Shown one piece after another: positions 9,499 through 18,842 of a DNA stretch of 64,000 bases. How positions within the stretch are numbered: the first letter of the stretch is position 1; each line of letters begins with the position of its first letter. The notes beneath the pieces are model-generated. The model saw nothing but the letters and a program-made list of their open reading frames with translations. It was not told the origin of the DNA and did no database searches. This stretch comes from Leptothoe sp034932105. Lineage in GTDB: Bacteria; Cyanobacteriota; Cyanobacteriia; Phormidesmidales; Phormidesmidaceae. The position numbers and the translations under genes were made by a program. The stretch lies in contig NZ_JAYGIG010000011.1 of NCBI RefSeq assembly GCF_034932105.1, positions 15,079-79,078 of the forward strand, written 5' to 3'.

Positions 9499-9638
9499 GG
9501 AATGTGAATGGAGGACAATGTCTAAACTATTTCTAAACGGATTTCTCGTTGATTTCCTGTCGACTCAAGCCTGCGACGGGCTGAGACCGCGATGGGTTGA
9601 CCACGATCAAACAGATATGAGCTGTGCTGACCCGCCCC

Positions 9639-10208
9639 CTACTGCTCAAACCGGCGCATCAAATAGGCCACCCCAAAGTCGCCATTGGGATGTTTCTCCA
9701 GCAGTTTTGCCAGCTCAAACAGTTTCTCTGCAATCTCAGGCCCCAGCTTGTCCGCCGTGGCTGCCCGTTCACGGAACTCGGCCTCCGCACTGCGCACATA
9801 GTTGTGCCACTCATCGGTAAACAGAACCGGCACATAGGCACTCAGACCCAGCTCATCCAGTACGGCCCATTCCCCCTCGTCGTACCAAGTTCCCCTGCAG
9901 CCCGGGCAGCGTTCAATAAAAAAAGCTGTTTTCTGTAGGTTGATCCGCTCCCGCACCAGGTAAAACCCACAGTGGGGACAGAGTCCAGCCCGATTGTCGT
10001 AGCGAGAGGGCTGATAATCAGCGCTGTGGTTAATCGGCACCGTTAAATTTCTGATCCCCATGGACGGATCTGCCTGGGTCGATTGCCAGGCTTGATAATC
10101 GTCAGCCGCTACCCAAGACCCATGACAGATGGAACAGCTGTGGGAGATGAGCCCTGCTGCTAGCTGTTCTGTCAGCAAAGGTTCCTGTGGATGTTTCGGA
10201 CAGAGCAT
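9639..10208 (-). CDS. TFIIB-type zinc-ribbon protein
   Basis: About 189 residues from the ATG at 10208 (MLCPKHPQEPLL). The longer open frame to 10328 adds 40 residues of unlikely composition, so I prefer the internal start. Two zinc-ribbon halves are visible: CSIC-HGSW near the N-terminus, and LCPHCGFYL followed by ERCPGCRGTWYDEGEW, the usual motif of the zf-TFIIB family. The C-terminal part is helical and charged. Proteins of this family have no established function; nucleic-acid or protein binding is only inferred. Confidence 0.7.
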   Translation of the reverse strand: MLCPKHPQEPLLTEQLAAGLISHSCSICHGSWVAADDYQAWQSTQADPSMGIRNLTVPINHSADYQPSRYDNRAGLCPHCGFYLVRERINLQKTAFFIERCPGCRGTWYDEGEWAVLDELGLSAYVPVLFTDEWHNYVRSAEAEFRERAATADKLGPEIAEKLFELAKLLEKHPNGDFGVAYLMRRFEQ

Positions 10209-10380
10209 CGCCCTCGTGAGTAAAGTACACAAACAATGGTTGGCAATCAAAGCATCAAAGGTAGTCGACCTAAGCCGTCTAAATCGTTTCCACCTCCAGA
10301 CTTTAGTTTTTCGGGCCCAAAAACTCAAGCATTAAAGTCATTCTTTGACATCACTCTTGGTGCTGTCCAGATCAGCACGC

Positions 10381-10746
10381 CTAGGTCTGTACATTATTCG
10401 CCAAGAGGGACATCATAACTTGGGTAAAGCCCTGCAATTGCCCTAATCGATGCTCAATTTGCCCTAGACGTTGCTGACGGGTTTGACCCTGACGGGCTGC
10501 TTGAACAAAGCTGATTTCCACGGCCAAAAGTCGCATATGACGTTGCATCTCAGTGATCGCTGAAAGCCATTGGGACCGCTGCTGCGGTAGATCCAGCTGG
10601 GTCACCAAGGGCCATAGCTCCTGACGAAAAAAGGTCTGTAGGCTATGGGCCTGCTGGGCCATGGTTTCTTGCCCCATCACCCGCTGTAGCTGAGTTAACC
10701 GTTCTGCATAATGGACGAGGGTCTGGTGGGCATGGGTAAATGTCAT
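10381..10746 (-). CDS. small helical protein, PatD-like
   Basis: A 121-residue, Gln-rich all-helical protein. The C-terminal segment (RLLAVEISFVQAARQ, then TRQQRLGQIEHRL) resembles the heterocyst frequency control protein PatD family, which is also found in non-heterocystous cyanobacteria. The match is from memory and moderate. No membrane segment or catalytic motif is seen. It sits alone between the zinc-ribbon gene and the divergent rsh gene. Confidence 0.5.
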   Translation of the reverse strand: MTFTHAHQTLVHYAERLTQLQRVMGQETMAQQAHSLQTFFRQELWPLVTQLDLPQQRSQWLSAITEMQRHMRLLAVEISFVQAARQGQTRQQRLGQIEHRLGQLQGFTQVMMSLLANNVQT

Positions 10747-11236
10747 GATTTAATAATAATGTGAGAATTTAATAAAACCGCCTCAACTAAAGCCTTGATA
10801 TCTATAACTTTTAAACTTTTAATATGAGTAGCTGACTGATTGGCAATCAGGCCAATCCCTGATAGGTCACGAGATCCATCATGGCCTGGGTAACTGGCTC
10901 AAAAGATTCAGATCACCCCATCAGATCACTCCTTTAAATTATTAAGCCCAATGGTTTCTTGCTAGCTATTGGCCCATTCAGTGTCAGGTTATAATTGTAA
11001 GAATTTATACGCTTAACCTGTCTGTCCTGGAAATAACGGGGCAACTGTCCTGGGCAAGATAAAGCTTGAAGAGTTTATCTACCTAGCCACAGGCATAATT
11101 TTTCATTTCAAGACGATAAGACTCAGACAGCTCATGGCAAGCCTGTCTGGATAGTTAGTTGTACCTATCTAGATTTTGTATTTGCCCCAGAGCCCATGCG
11201 CATCTTCTCAGTTTTTATCCTTTCCCTCTATTCACC
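10747..11236. other. intergenic region upstream of rsh
   Basis: A 490-base AT-rich stretch without a supported gene. A TATAAT box near 10991 could be a -10 element for rsh, but no good -35 partner is clear. The open frame extends upstream of 11237, but its extra N-terminal residues do not look like protein. Confidence 0.35.
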
Positions 11237-13522
11237 ATGATCTCAGCCGCCCCTGCTATTCCCCACGACTGTACCTTGCCTACCTGGCTCAGGTCTTGCA
11301 TCCTGGAACACAGTCAGCTGCCCAAGGCAGAATGCGAAAAGGGTACGGCCCCGATTGAACTCCCTAAAGACAACAATCAGTTAGTGTGTCGAGCGTTTGA
11401 GTTTGCCTATCAGTTGCACAAAGGGCAAATGCGCGCTTCTGGGGAACCGTACATTGCCCACCCAGTGGCTGTGGCTAACATCTTGCGTGGTCTAGGGGGA
11501 GACAGCGCCATGATTGCTGCGGGCTTTTTGCATGACGTGGTAGAGGATACGGATGTTACGGCGGATGAAATTGAAGCTCACTTTGGCACTGAAGTTCGCC
11601 AGATGGTGGAGGGGGTGACCAAACTTTCAAAGTTTCAGTTCAATAGCAAGACGGAACGCCAAGCAGAGAACTTTCGCCGCATGTTCTTGGCCATGGCCCA
11701 GGATATTCGCGTCATTGTGGTTAAACTAGCGGATCGTCTCCACAATATGCGCACCCTGCAGCATATGCCGCCGGAAAAACAGCGACAAAAGGCCCGTGAA
11801 ACAATCGAAATCTTTGCTCCATTGGCCAACCGCCTGGGGATCGGTCGGATCAAATGGGAGCTGGAAGATCTTTGCTTTAAGTACCTGGAAGATGCAGCTT
11901 ATAACGAGATTAAAAGTCTGATCTCTGAGAAACGCACGGATAGAGAATCCCGTCTGCAGCAGGTGGCTGACCTATTAAAAACGAACCTAGAGGATGAAGG
12001 GATCAACTGTGTTGACATCAGTAGCCGTCCAAAACATCTCTACAGCATCTATCGCAAAATGCAACGGCAGCAGAAGGACTTCCAGCAGATCTATGACATC
12101 GCAGCCGTACGCATTATTGTCGGCACAAAGGTGGAATGTTACCGAGCGCTGGCAGTGGTTCACGACAGCTTTAAGCCGATCCCTGGACGATTTAAGGACT
12201 ATATTGGTCTCCCCAAGGCTAACCGCTATCAATCCCTCCACACGGCGGTGATCGGTGCCCAGGGGCGTCCCATTGAGGTGCAGATTCGGACGATGGAGAT
12301 GCATCATGTGGCCGAGTACGGGATCGCTGCCCATTGGAAATATAAGGAAACCGGCAATAGCAATACTAAGGTTAATGCCGAAGATGAAAAATTTACTTGG
12401 CTCCGTCAGCTGCTGGAATGGCAAAACGAACTCAAAGATGCCCAGGAGTATCTAAGTGACGTTAAGGACAATCTCTTTGATGAGGAAGTCTATGTTTTTA
12501 GTCCCAGGGGGGATGTATTTGCCCTCAGCCAAGGGGCTACCCCCGTAGACTTTGCCTATCGCATTCACACTGAAGTGGGAAATCACTGTTGTGGGGCAAA
12601 GGTCAATGATCGCATCGTGACTCTGGATACTCGACTGAAGAACGGCGACATTGTGGAGATTATGACTAACAAAAATAGTCATCCCAGTTTGGACTGGCTA
12701 AATTTTGCCGTCTCTGCCGGTGCTCGCGGTCGTATTCGCCATTGGTATAAGCAGTGTCACCATGACGAGAACATGGCCCGTGGCCATGCCATGTTGGAAA
12801 AGGTAATGGGTAGAGACGGTTTGGATGCTCTGCTTAAATCTGCCCCAGCGCAAGAAGCGGCCCAACGGAGTAATTATCCCTGTGTGGAAGATATGCTGGC
12901 GGCTTTGGGATACGGCGAAATTACGCTGAATTCTGTGGTTAATCGACTGCAGGAAGCCACTAAGGAACTGCAACCGATAGAAGAGATCGACTCTGAGACC
13001 CTAGTTGAACAAATCAATGTGCGGACTAAGTGGGGTGGGGATGCGGCGGTAAATAACGATTCCGGCAGCTCTATCATTGGTGTGGAGGGGCTATTGCATC
13101 ACATTGCGGGCTGCTGTAACCCGCTGCCTGGGGAATCTATTCTGGGGGTGGTGTCCCTGGGGGCGCGGGGGATCGCGATTCATCGCCAGGGGTGCCCTAA
13201 TGTGGCCTCTGTGCCTGGGGATCGATTAATCCCCGTCCGTTGGAATACGGCTGAGACGAGTACCGGGCGTCCTCAAACCTATCCCGTGATGCTCAAACTT
13301 GAGGTGATTGACCGGGTGGGCGTCCTGAAGGATATTTTGAGTCATCTGTCGGATCTAAAAATTAATGTGCATCGGGCGACGGTGACGACATTTCCGGATC
13401 AGATTGCTGAGATCGACTTGGGAATTGATGTGAAAGATCATGCCCATTTTGATCGAACCGTCAAAAAGCTACGTAAGATGACTGATTTGCTCAAGCTTAA
13501 GCGCATCAGTCAGATGGATTAG
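11237..13522 (+). CDS. rsh: bifunctional (p)ppGpp synthetase/hydrolase (RelA/SpoT homolog)
   Basis: Makes and degrades the stringent-response alarmone (p)ppGpp. From the ATG at 11237 the protein has 761 residues. Order: HD hydrolase domain (FLHDVVEDTD, His and Asp near residues 99-100), synthetase domain with PGRFKDYI and YQSLHT, TGS domain (VYVFSPRGDVFALSQGATPVDFAY), a Cys/His region (HHIAGCCNPLPGE) and a C-terminal ACT domain. The RxKD form of the synthetase loop (RFKD) is the one known from bifunctional enzymes. Cyanobacteria usually have a single long RSH, so this is probably the main one. Its last 17 bases overlap the convergent VOC gene. Confidence 0.93.
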   Translation: MISAAPAIPHDCTLPTWLRSCILEHSQLPKAECEKGTAPIELPKDNNQLVCRAFEFAYQLHKGQMRASGEPYIAHPVAVANILRGLGGDSAMIAAGFLHDVVEDTDVTADEIEAHFGTEVRQMVEGVTKLSKFQFNSKTERQAENFRRMFLAMAQDIRVIVVKLADRLHNMRTLQHMPPEKQRQKARETIEIFAPLANRLGIGRIKWELEDLCFKYLEDAAYNEIKSLISEKRTDRESRLQQVADLLKTNLEDEGINCVDISSRPKHLYSIYRKMQRQQKDFQQIYDIAAVRIIVGTKVECYRALAVVHDSFKPIPGRFKDYIGLPKANRYQSLHTAVIGAQGRPIEVQIRTMEMHHVAEYGIAAHWKYKETGNSNTKVNAEDEKFTWLRQLLEWQNELKDAQEYLSDVKDNLFDEEVYVFSPRGDVFALSQGATPVDFAYRIHTEVGNHCCGAKVNDRIVTLDTRLKNGDIVEIMTNKNSHPSLDWLNFAVSAGARGRIRHWYKQCHHDENMARGHAMLEKVMGRDGLDALLKSAPAQEAAQRSNYPCVEDMLAALGYGEITLNSVVNRLQEATKELQPIEEIDSETLVEQINVRTKWGGDAAVNNDSGSSIIGVEGLLHHIAGCCNPLPGESILGVVSLGARGIAIHRQGCPNVASVPGDRLIPVRWNTAETSTGRPQTYPVMLKLEVIDRVGVLKDILSHLSDLKINVHRATVTTFPDQIAEIDLGIDVKDHAHFDRTVKKLRKMTDLLKLKRISQMD

Positions 13523-13949
13523 GTGGATTAGATGCATTCGATTGGTGCAGGATAAGGCGATTGCCTCTGGGATCGTAGGCGTAGATTTCTTGGCCGTGGC
13601 TGGCATGGGTAATGCTGCCCGGTGGTGGGTAGCCCAGGTCTGTGAGGGTGGCGATCGCAACCTGTAAATTTGCCACTTCCAAACACAAGCTCATACTGCC
13701 AGCGGGGTTGGAAAATTCCTGCCGATGGTCAGCACTCGGTTTAAACAACGCTAACTTCAGACCCGGTAGCCAGAACTCGGCATAGCGTTCTGGCAAATGG
13801 CTGTGGGGAGAGTAACCCAGCAGACCCTGATAAAAGGCCACCAACTCTGGTAAATCCTCACTGGCTAGGGTGACATACAGGGTTTGGAGGGTCAGGGGGC
13901 TCTCCCCTGTTTCCTGATTCCTCCCCCCTTTCTCCTGGCTATGATCCAT
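13506..13949 (-). CDS. VOC (glyoxalase/bleomycin-resistance fold) family protein
   Basis: A 147-residue single-domain protein with the beta-alpha-beta-beta-beta repeats of the vicinal oxygen chelate superfamily. Markers are LYVTLASEDLPELVAFYQGLLGY at the start and YAYDPRGNRLILHQ near the end. The usual metal ligands are not clear enough to predict a reaction. It converges on rsh with a 17-base overlap and ends 16 bases after mnmE starts to read away, so it may be co-transcribed upstream of nothing else. Function unknown. Confidence 0.65.
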   Translation of the reverse strand: MDHSQEKGGRNQETGESPLTLQTLYVTLASEDLPELVAFYQGLLGYSPHSHLPERYAEFWLPGLKLALFKPSADHRQEFSNPAGSMSLCLEVANLQVAIATLTDLGYPPPGSITHASHGQEIYAYDPRGNRLILHQSNASNPPNPSD

Positions 13950-13964
13950 GGCTATTACTCCACC

Positions 13965-15344
13965 CTATTTCCCAATACAAAACCGACTAAAGATCTCATC
14001 CAGCATGGATTCGGTCATCTCTTCCCCGGTCACTTCCCCCAAGGCCCGAATGGCATCGCGCAGATCAATGGTCCAAAAATCTAAGGGCAAGCCATCTGCC
14101 ATGGTTGTTTGCACCTGTTGGAGAGCAGTCTGAGTCCGAATGAGGGCGGCGGCCTGGCGCTGATTGATGGCCAGGTCTGTATTGGCGGCTATGGCATGGC
14201 CCGCTTGCACAATCCCTAGGATGGCCTGTTCCAAGTCCTCGATGCCGGTGCCCTGGGCGGCGGCGGTTTGGACAATGGGCACGTTGGTGACGGGCAAATT
14301 GATGGGCGGGGCGATATCAATTTTATTGAGCACCAAGATATGGGGCTTGTGTTTAATGGTGCCGTATAGGGTTTCTTCGGCGGCGGTCCAGCCCAGGGTG
14401 CCATCGATGGTTAGGAGGACTACATCAGCATTTTGGGCGGCGGTTTGGGAGCGTTCAATGCCCATTTTTTCCACCTGATCCGTGGCGTCTCGAATGCCTG
14501 CCGTATCTAGGACCTGGACGGGAATACCGCCGACCACCAGATGGGATTCCACCACATCGCGGGTGGTGCCTGGGAGGGCGGTGACAATGGCGCGATCGCA
14601 ACGGCTCCAGGCATTGAGCAAACTAGATTTTCCCACATTCGGCTGGCCAATAATCGCCACTTTCAGACCGGCCCGCAGCAGTTCCCCTTGGGGGGCCGTG
14701 GCTAACGTATGGTCCAAGTCCGCCAGGATGCTCTCCAATTGATGACGCACATGGTCTTCATCCAACGGCGGCAGATCGTCAGCAAAATCAATTCGGGCCT
14801 CCACCTCCGCCAGCACATCTAAACAACGGCTGCGACATTGGCGAATGACCTCTGTCAATTTGCCCCGAATCCCCGCTAAGGCGGCTTGGGCTGCCTGGGG
14901 TGACTGGGCCCCGACTAAATCAGCGATGCCTTCGGCCTGGGTCAGATCTAAACGTCCATTGAGAAAAGCCCGCAGGGTGAACTCCCCTGGTGTCGCCAGC
15001 CGTGCCCCCTGGGCAATGCATAGTTGCAAGACCTGCTGCACCGCCATGATGCCGCCGTGGCAGTGAAATTCCACCACATCTTCGCGGGTGTAGGATCGGG
15101 GGGACCGCATGAGTAGCAGCAGGGCCTCATCCACGGTTTGCTGATGGTCGGGATGGGTGATGTAACCGTAGAGAATGCGATGGCTTTCCCACGGCCCTGG
15201 ACTCTGGAAAAGCTGCTGGGCAATGGTAACGGCGGTGGCTCCCGACAGGCGCACAATGCCGACACTGCCCTGTTGCGGCACAATGGCGGTGGCGATCGCG
15301 GCAATGGTTTCTCCCTGTACCACCGTTTTCCCTGTCCTGGTCAC
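13965..15344 (-). CDS. mnmE: tRNA uridine-5-carboxymethylaminomethyl modification GTPase MnmE
   Basis: Works with MnmG to modify the wobble uridine of several tRNAs. The 459-residue protein has the N-terminal folate-binding domain (GSVGIVRLSG, REDVVEFHCHGG), a helical domain split by a G domain (G1 GQPNVGKSS, DTAGIRD for G3, NKID for G4), and the C-terminal CIGK whose Cys is conserved in the family. Start is GTG at 15344. It is on the same strand as the VOC gene, 15 bases upstream of it. Confidence 0.95.
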   Translation of the reverse strand: MTRTGKTVVQGETIAAIATAIVPQQGSVGIVRLSGATAVTIAQQLFQSPGPWESHRILYGYITHPDHQQTVDEALLLLMRSPRSYTREDVVEFHCHGGIMAVQQVLQLCIAQGARLATPGEFTLRAFLNGRLDLTQAEGIADLVGAQSPQAAQAALAGIRGKLTEVIRQCRSRCLDVLAEVEARIDFADDLPPLDEDHVRHQLESILADLDHTLATAPQGELLRAGLKVAIIGQPNVGKSSLLNAWSRCDRAIVTALPGTTRDVVESHLVVGGIPVQVLDTAGIRDATDQVEKMGIERSQTAAQNADVVLLTIDGTLGWTAAEETLYGTIKHKPHILVLNKIDIAPPINLPVTNVPIVQTAAAQGTGIEDLEQAILGIVQAGHAIAANTDLAINQRQAAALIRTQTALQQVQTTMADGLPLDFWTIDLRDAIRALGEVTGEEMTESMLDEIFSRFCIGK

Positions 15345-15550
15345 CCGTGCTCTCCTGAGTTACTAATCATTTGCACCAACCTGGCACCCTACCCTATGCC
15401 ACCTGGACCTCAGGGACATGAGGAAGCACTAACATCGCCTCTTTTGTCATAATTAATCCTAGTAGGTCATGACCGGTAGGATTGGCCCATGCATAATACC
15501 TGGGACGTCGTCCCTACTGTGCCCCCTATTATCCAAGGAATCCAGCTGTA

Positions 15551-16081
15551 GTGACTCCAAAAGGTTCTTTTAACGACAATCAACCCGGTGCTCGCAGTCT
15601 CCGACCCTTGCCCGGTCTCGCCCGGCATAAACGGTCTAAATTTCGGCGTCTGTTCAGGTATATCCATATACGCTTCATTCGCCTACGGAGTCATCCTAAA
15701 GTCATTGCCAGGGGACTAGCCGCCGGAGTGTTTGCCGGTAGCTATCCCCTATTTGGCCTGCAAATGTTGATAGCAGTTGCGATCGCAGCCACTATCCGAG
15801 GCAATAAAATCATTGCCGCCGCTGGCACTTGGATTAGTAACCCCCTGACCTACGCGCCGATTTATGCCTTTAACTATCAAGTGGGTCGCAGGATTTTAGG
15901 TCAATCTGCAACCACCAGTCTCAGCAATCGTTCTCCCCAGGAATGGATGAGCATTGGCTTTGACATTACCCTGGCATTAATGGTCGGTAGTACCGTTGTG
16001 GGCCTGATCCTATCCATCATTAGTTACTACGGCTGCCTCCGTTGGGCATATCATGTCAAGTCGAACCGTATTAATGGGTAG
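15551..16081 (+). CDS. DUF2062 membrane protein
   Basis: 176 residues with a basic N-terminus, then hydrophobic segments at about 57-80 and 136-162. The central GVFAGSYPLFGLQML and WISNPLTYAPIYAFNYQVG stretches are typical of DUF2062 inner-membrane proteins. No biochemical role is established for the family. The GTG at 15551 was taken as start because upstream residues are absent. It is divergent from mnmE. Confidence 0.75.
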   Translation: MTPKGSFNDNQPGARSLRPLPGLARHKRSKFRRLFRYIHIRFIRLRSHPKVIARGLAAGVFAGSYPLFGLQMLIAVAIAATIRGNKIIAAAGTWISNPLTYAPIYAFNYQVGRRILGQSATTSLSNRSPQEWMSIGFDITLALMVGSTVVGLILSIISYYGCLRWAYHVKSNRING

Positions 16082-16464
16082 TTCTGCCGATCTTCCTCTA
16101 GTGTTAGCTTGAGTAAAAACCCGCTAATATAAGGAAATTAACTCAAAAACCTCCAGCAGCCTTTGCCATGCCCAGAATGGCGAAAATACGACAGGTTTCA
16201 CCTGGACCGTGATTTAGTTTATGGGCCGCTACCCGTTACTAGGCATACTGTCTTTAGTTGCAAATTTTAGTTGCAAAAAGTGATCGCATGTAACTGTGAA
16301 TTCAGTCTTCCTTTTGACAACCTTAGGCGATATAGATTAGGGTTCGTTTATTAGTACTAGCCCTTACTGTCAGTAAAAGACTTGTGCAACCATTAATTTC
16401 TCGTTCATCTAGCTAGCCAGTCAATCCTTACAGCGTTTCCCGAATTTCGTTTTTCCCTAGTGAA
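16082..16464. other. intergenic region, nothing identified
   Basis: This 383-base AT-rich gap between the DUF2062 gene and the small unknown protein shows no open frame with coding character, no tRNA-like T-loop and no long hairpin. Confidence 0.35.
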
Positions 16465-16818
16465 ATGTTCCCCAACACAGCTTGCCACACCATCAAGTAC
16501 CGCATTAGCTGCCAACGTAGCTCCAACAAGGCTACTCGTCTAACTTTTCGAGAAACTGCGCCCCGCAATAAAAATCGTCTCAAACCTTATCTTTATGCGG
16601 CTAACTACACCGTGAAAAGTGTTGATGATGCCTATCAGCTCTTGCGGGAGTACCTTTACACGAACGGTGTTACAGCTGTAGAAGAACTAACCTTTCCCAG
16701 TCGAGGAAAAATTGAGGTGATTCCTGGTGCTGCTTGGTGTGGTGTTCAGGTTAGTATTCAAGTCGATGGCGATGCCACCGATAAAGACGGTGACGTGGGT
16801 AATCGTTTAGCAAGCTAG
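16465..16818 (+). CDS. unknown small protein
   Basis: 117 residues; I do not recognise the family. The N-terminal third is basic (Lys/Arg-rich, residues 11-41) and may be disordered or badly placed if the true start is internal. The rest looks like a compact alpha/beta unit (YTVKSVDDAYQLLREYL, then EELTFPSRGKIEVIPG) ending in an acidic, glycine-rich tail. It converges on ssb with 17 bases between stops. Confidence 0.5.
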   Translation: MFPNTACHTIKYRISCQRSSNKATRLTFRETAPRNKNRLKPYLYAANYTVKSVDDAYQLLREYLYTNGVTAVEELTFPSRGKIEVIPGAAWCGVQVSIQVDGDATDKDGDVGNRLAS

Positions 16819-16835
16819 CCACACCTAGTCAGATA

Positions 16836-17201
16836 TTAAAATTGTTCGTCTTCGTAGTTTCCATCCATGGGAGCTGCATTATCCCGTTTAGAACCCAACA
16901 GGTCGAGACGCTCCACCCGAATCACAGGGCTAGAACGTTGTGCGCCTGTGGCCCGATCTTGCCAGCTATCAAGTTTCAGAGAGCCCACTACCCCCACTAG
17001 ACTCCCTTTGCGGACATAGTTAGCGGCGACTTCAGCATTCCGCCCCCACAGCTCTAAATTAAACCAATCAGGCTGATCACTATTGCGAGTCCGTTTATTT
17101 ACTGCAATGGTGAACTTGCACAGCACATTGCCCGACTCAAAATAACGGACTTCAGGATCTCGTCCTGCCCGACCTACAAGATTTACAACATTTAAACTCA
17201 T
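16836..17201 (-). CDS. ssb: single-stranded DNA-binding protein
   Basis: OB-fold protein that coats single-stranded DNA during replication and repair. From the ATG at 17201 (MSLNVVNLVGRAG) it has 121 residues; a GTG six codons upstream is less likely because cyanobacterial SSBs begin with this motif. VRYFESGNVLCKFTIAVN and WFNLELWG are typical OB-fold strands. The tail is very short and ends NYEDEQF. It is acidic and ends in Phe, but lacks the Pro of the usual DDDIPF-type tip that recruits partner proteins. Confidence 0.88.
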   Translation of the reverse strand: MSLNVVNLVGRAGRDPEVRYFESGNVLCKFTIAVNKRTRNSDQPDWFNLELWGRNAEVAANYVRKGSLVGVVGSLKLDSWQDRATGAQRSSPVIRVERLDLLGSKRDNAAPMDGNYEDEQF

Positions 17202-17237
17202 CGCTCTTTTGCCCGCCACTGGATCAACTAACTATAG

Positions 17238-17312
17238 CAACCGGCTGAAGGCTTTCATCCGGTTGTGCCCCCATACCTACTGGAAGCTATTACATAGCTT
17301 TTAGTAGGTATG
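17238..17312 (-). repeat. two adjacent hairpins upstream of ssb
   Basis: The first hairpin pairs CAACCGG (17238-17244) with CCGGTTG (17259-17265). The second pairs CATACCTACT (17272-17281) with AGTAGGTATG (17303-17312) and continues inward through AAGCTAT/ATAGCTT, giving about 19 base pairs with two G-U pairs. They lie 37 to 111 bases before the ssb start on the minus strand, where a leader RNA would run. On the plus strand the second is followed by TTTT, so it could also be a terminator. Confidence 0.55.
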
Positions 17313-17758
17313 TTTTGAACTATGGACGCAAAGCCATATTTCAACCAATTTAATATGCAAGACAGACGCCGCTGCCTAGAATGATCCTTAATAAGTCATT
17401 CTCATCTCTATAAGCTAGCCTTCCTTTACTCTGGTCGAACAGTCTTTACCGGCAAATTAGAATCTCAGACCGTGTAACCTTGGAGTATGGTAAGTAACGC
17501 AGGTTGCACACAGCCTAATCTGGACTCACCACTTGTCAAAGCTAATTTTACTAGGATGAAATACCAGAGTTCAGTAGATTGGTAGTCTATACTCATAAAC
17601 CTATCCAAATGTTCTAAGCGGGTCTATGTTAATCACTCCACCGACTTTTGGCCGTAATTACGGACTAGACTTGTAGATATAAAACGTAATAGAATCCATT
17701 CCGACTTAATTAGTCGTCCATTTGTTTTTTAATAGCTCGTTTGGGGGCACGTCTAACA
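17313..17758. other. intergenic region upstream of mreB
   Basis: About 446 bases with no supported gene, AT-rich, presumed to hold the mreB and ssb promoters. No convincing sigma-70 pair was found by eye. Confidence 0.3.
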
Positions 17759-18799
17759 GTGAGTTTACTCGATCGCTTTTCCTTCTCCCGTGACATGGGC
17801 ATAGACCTAGGTACTGCCAATACCCTGGTCTATGTTTCGGGTAAAGGCGTTGTCCTACAGGAGCCCTCCGTTGTGGCCAGGGATAAGGACGGCAAGCCTC
17901 TAGCCGTCGGAGAAGAAGCCAAGCGCATGCTCGGACGTACCCCCGGCAATATCACGGCCCTGCGGCCCCTGAGAGACGGTGTGATTGCTGATTTTGACAC
18001 CGCTGAACTGATGCTCAAGCACTTCATTAGGCGAGTCCACGAAGGGCGGGCCCTGGGTATGCCCCGCATTGTTATTGGCATTCCCAGTGGTGTGACCGGA
18101 GTGGAGCGTCGGGCTGTGATGGATGCAGCCTTACAGGCTGGTGCTCGCATGGTTTATCTGATCGATGAGCCAGTGGCGGCGGCTATTGGCGCCGGGCTGC
18201 CAGTGGCTGAGCCGACGGGCAATATGATTATCGATATTGGTGGCGGCACCACTGAAGTTGCCGTTCTCAGCTTGCAGGGCACCGTGCTCAGTGAGTCGGT
18301 CCGAGTGGCGGGTGATGAGCTGAGCGATTCGATTTCGCAATACATGAAAAAAGTTCACAACTTGGTCATTGGTGAGCGCACTGCCGAAGAAATTAAGATT
18401 AATATCGGCTCTGCCTATCCCAGTCCCAATGATGGCGAAATCGTTTTAGATGTCCGCGGATTACACTTACTGTCCGGTCTGCCTCGAACGGTGACTGTAA
18501 AAAGTGCTGAAATCCGCGAAAGTATGGCAGAACCTCTGTCGGTTATTGTTGAAGCTGTTAAGCGGACGTTGGAACGGACACCACCTGAGTTGGCAGCTGA
18601 TATTATTGATCGGGGCATTATGCTCGCAGGAGGAGGAGCTTTGCTCAAAGGCTTAGATACTCTGATTAGCCATGAGACCGGCATCGTGGTCCACGTTGCG
18701 GCTGATCCTCTCAGTTGCGTAGTGTTGGGTACTGGCCGTGTGCTTGAGAACTTTAGTCAGATGGAGCGCGTATTTAGTGCCCGTTCCCGTGACCTATAG
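17759..18799 (+). CDS. mreB: rod shape-determining protein MreB
   Basis: Actin-like ATPase that organises peptidoglycan synthesis along the cell wall. About 346 residues. MGIDLGTANTLVYVSGKG is phosphate loop 1, IGIPSGVTGVERRA and MIIDIGGGTTEVAVLSL give phosphate loop 2, and IMLAGGGALLKGL is the adenosine motif. I chose the GTG at 17759 (MSLLDRFSF) over the TTG at 17741 because it matches the usual MreB start. It is first in an mreB-mreC-mreD operon. Confidence 0.95.
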   Translation: MSLLDRFSFSRDMGIDLGTANTLVYVSGKGVVLQEPSVVARDKDGKPLAVGEEAKRMLGRTPGNITALRPLRDGVIADFDTAELMLKHFIRRVHEGRALGMPRIVIGIPSGVTGVERRAVMDAALQAGARMVYLIDEPVAAAIGAGLPVAEPTGNMIIDIGGGTTEVAVLSLQGTVLSESVRVAGDELSDSISQYMKKVHNLVIGERTAEEIKINIGSAYPSPNDGEIVLDVRGLHLLSGLPRTVTVKSAEIRESMAEPLSVIVEAVKRTLERTPPELAADIIDRGIMLAGGGALLKGLDTLISHETGIVVHVAADPLSCVVLGTGRVLENFSQMERVFSARSRDL

Positions 18800-18842
18800 G
18801 GATTCTCTAGACGATTGACGACTATTTCTGCAAATTATAAAG

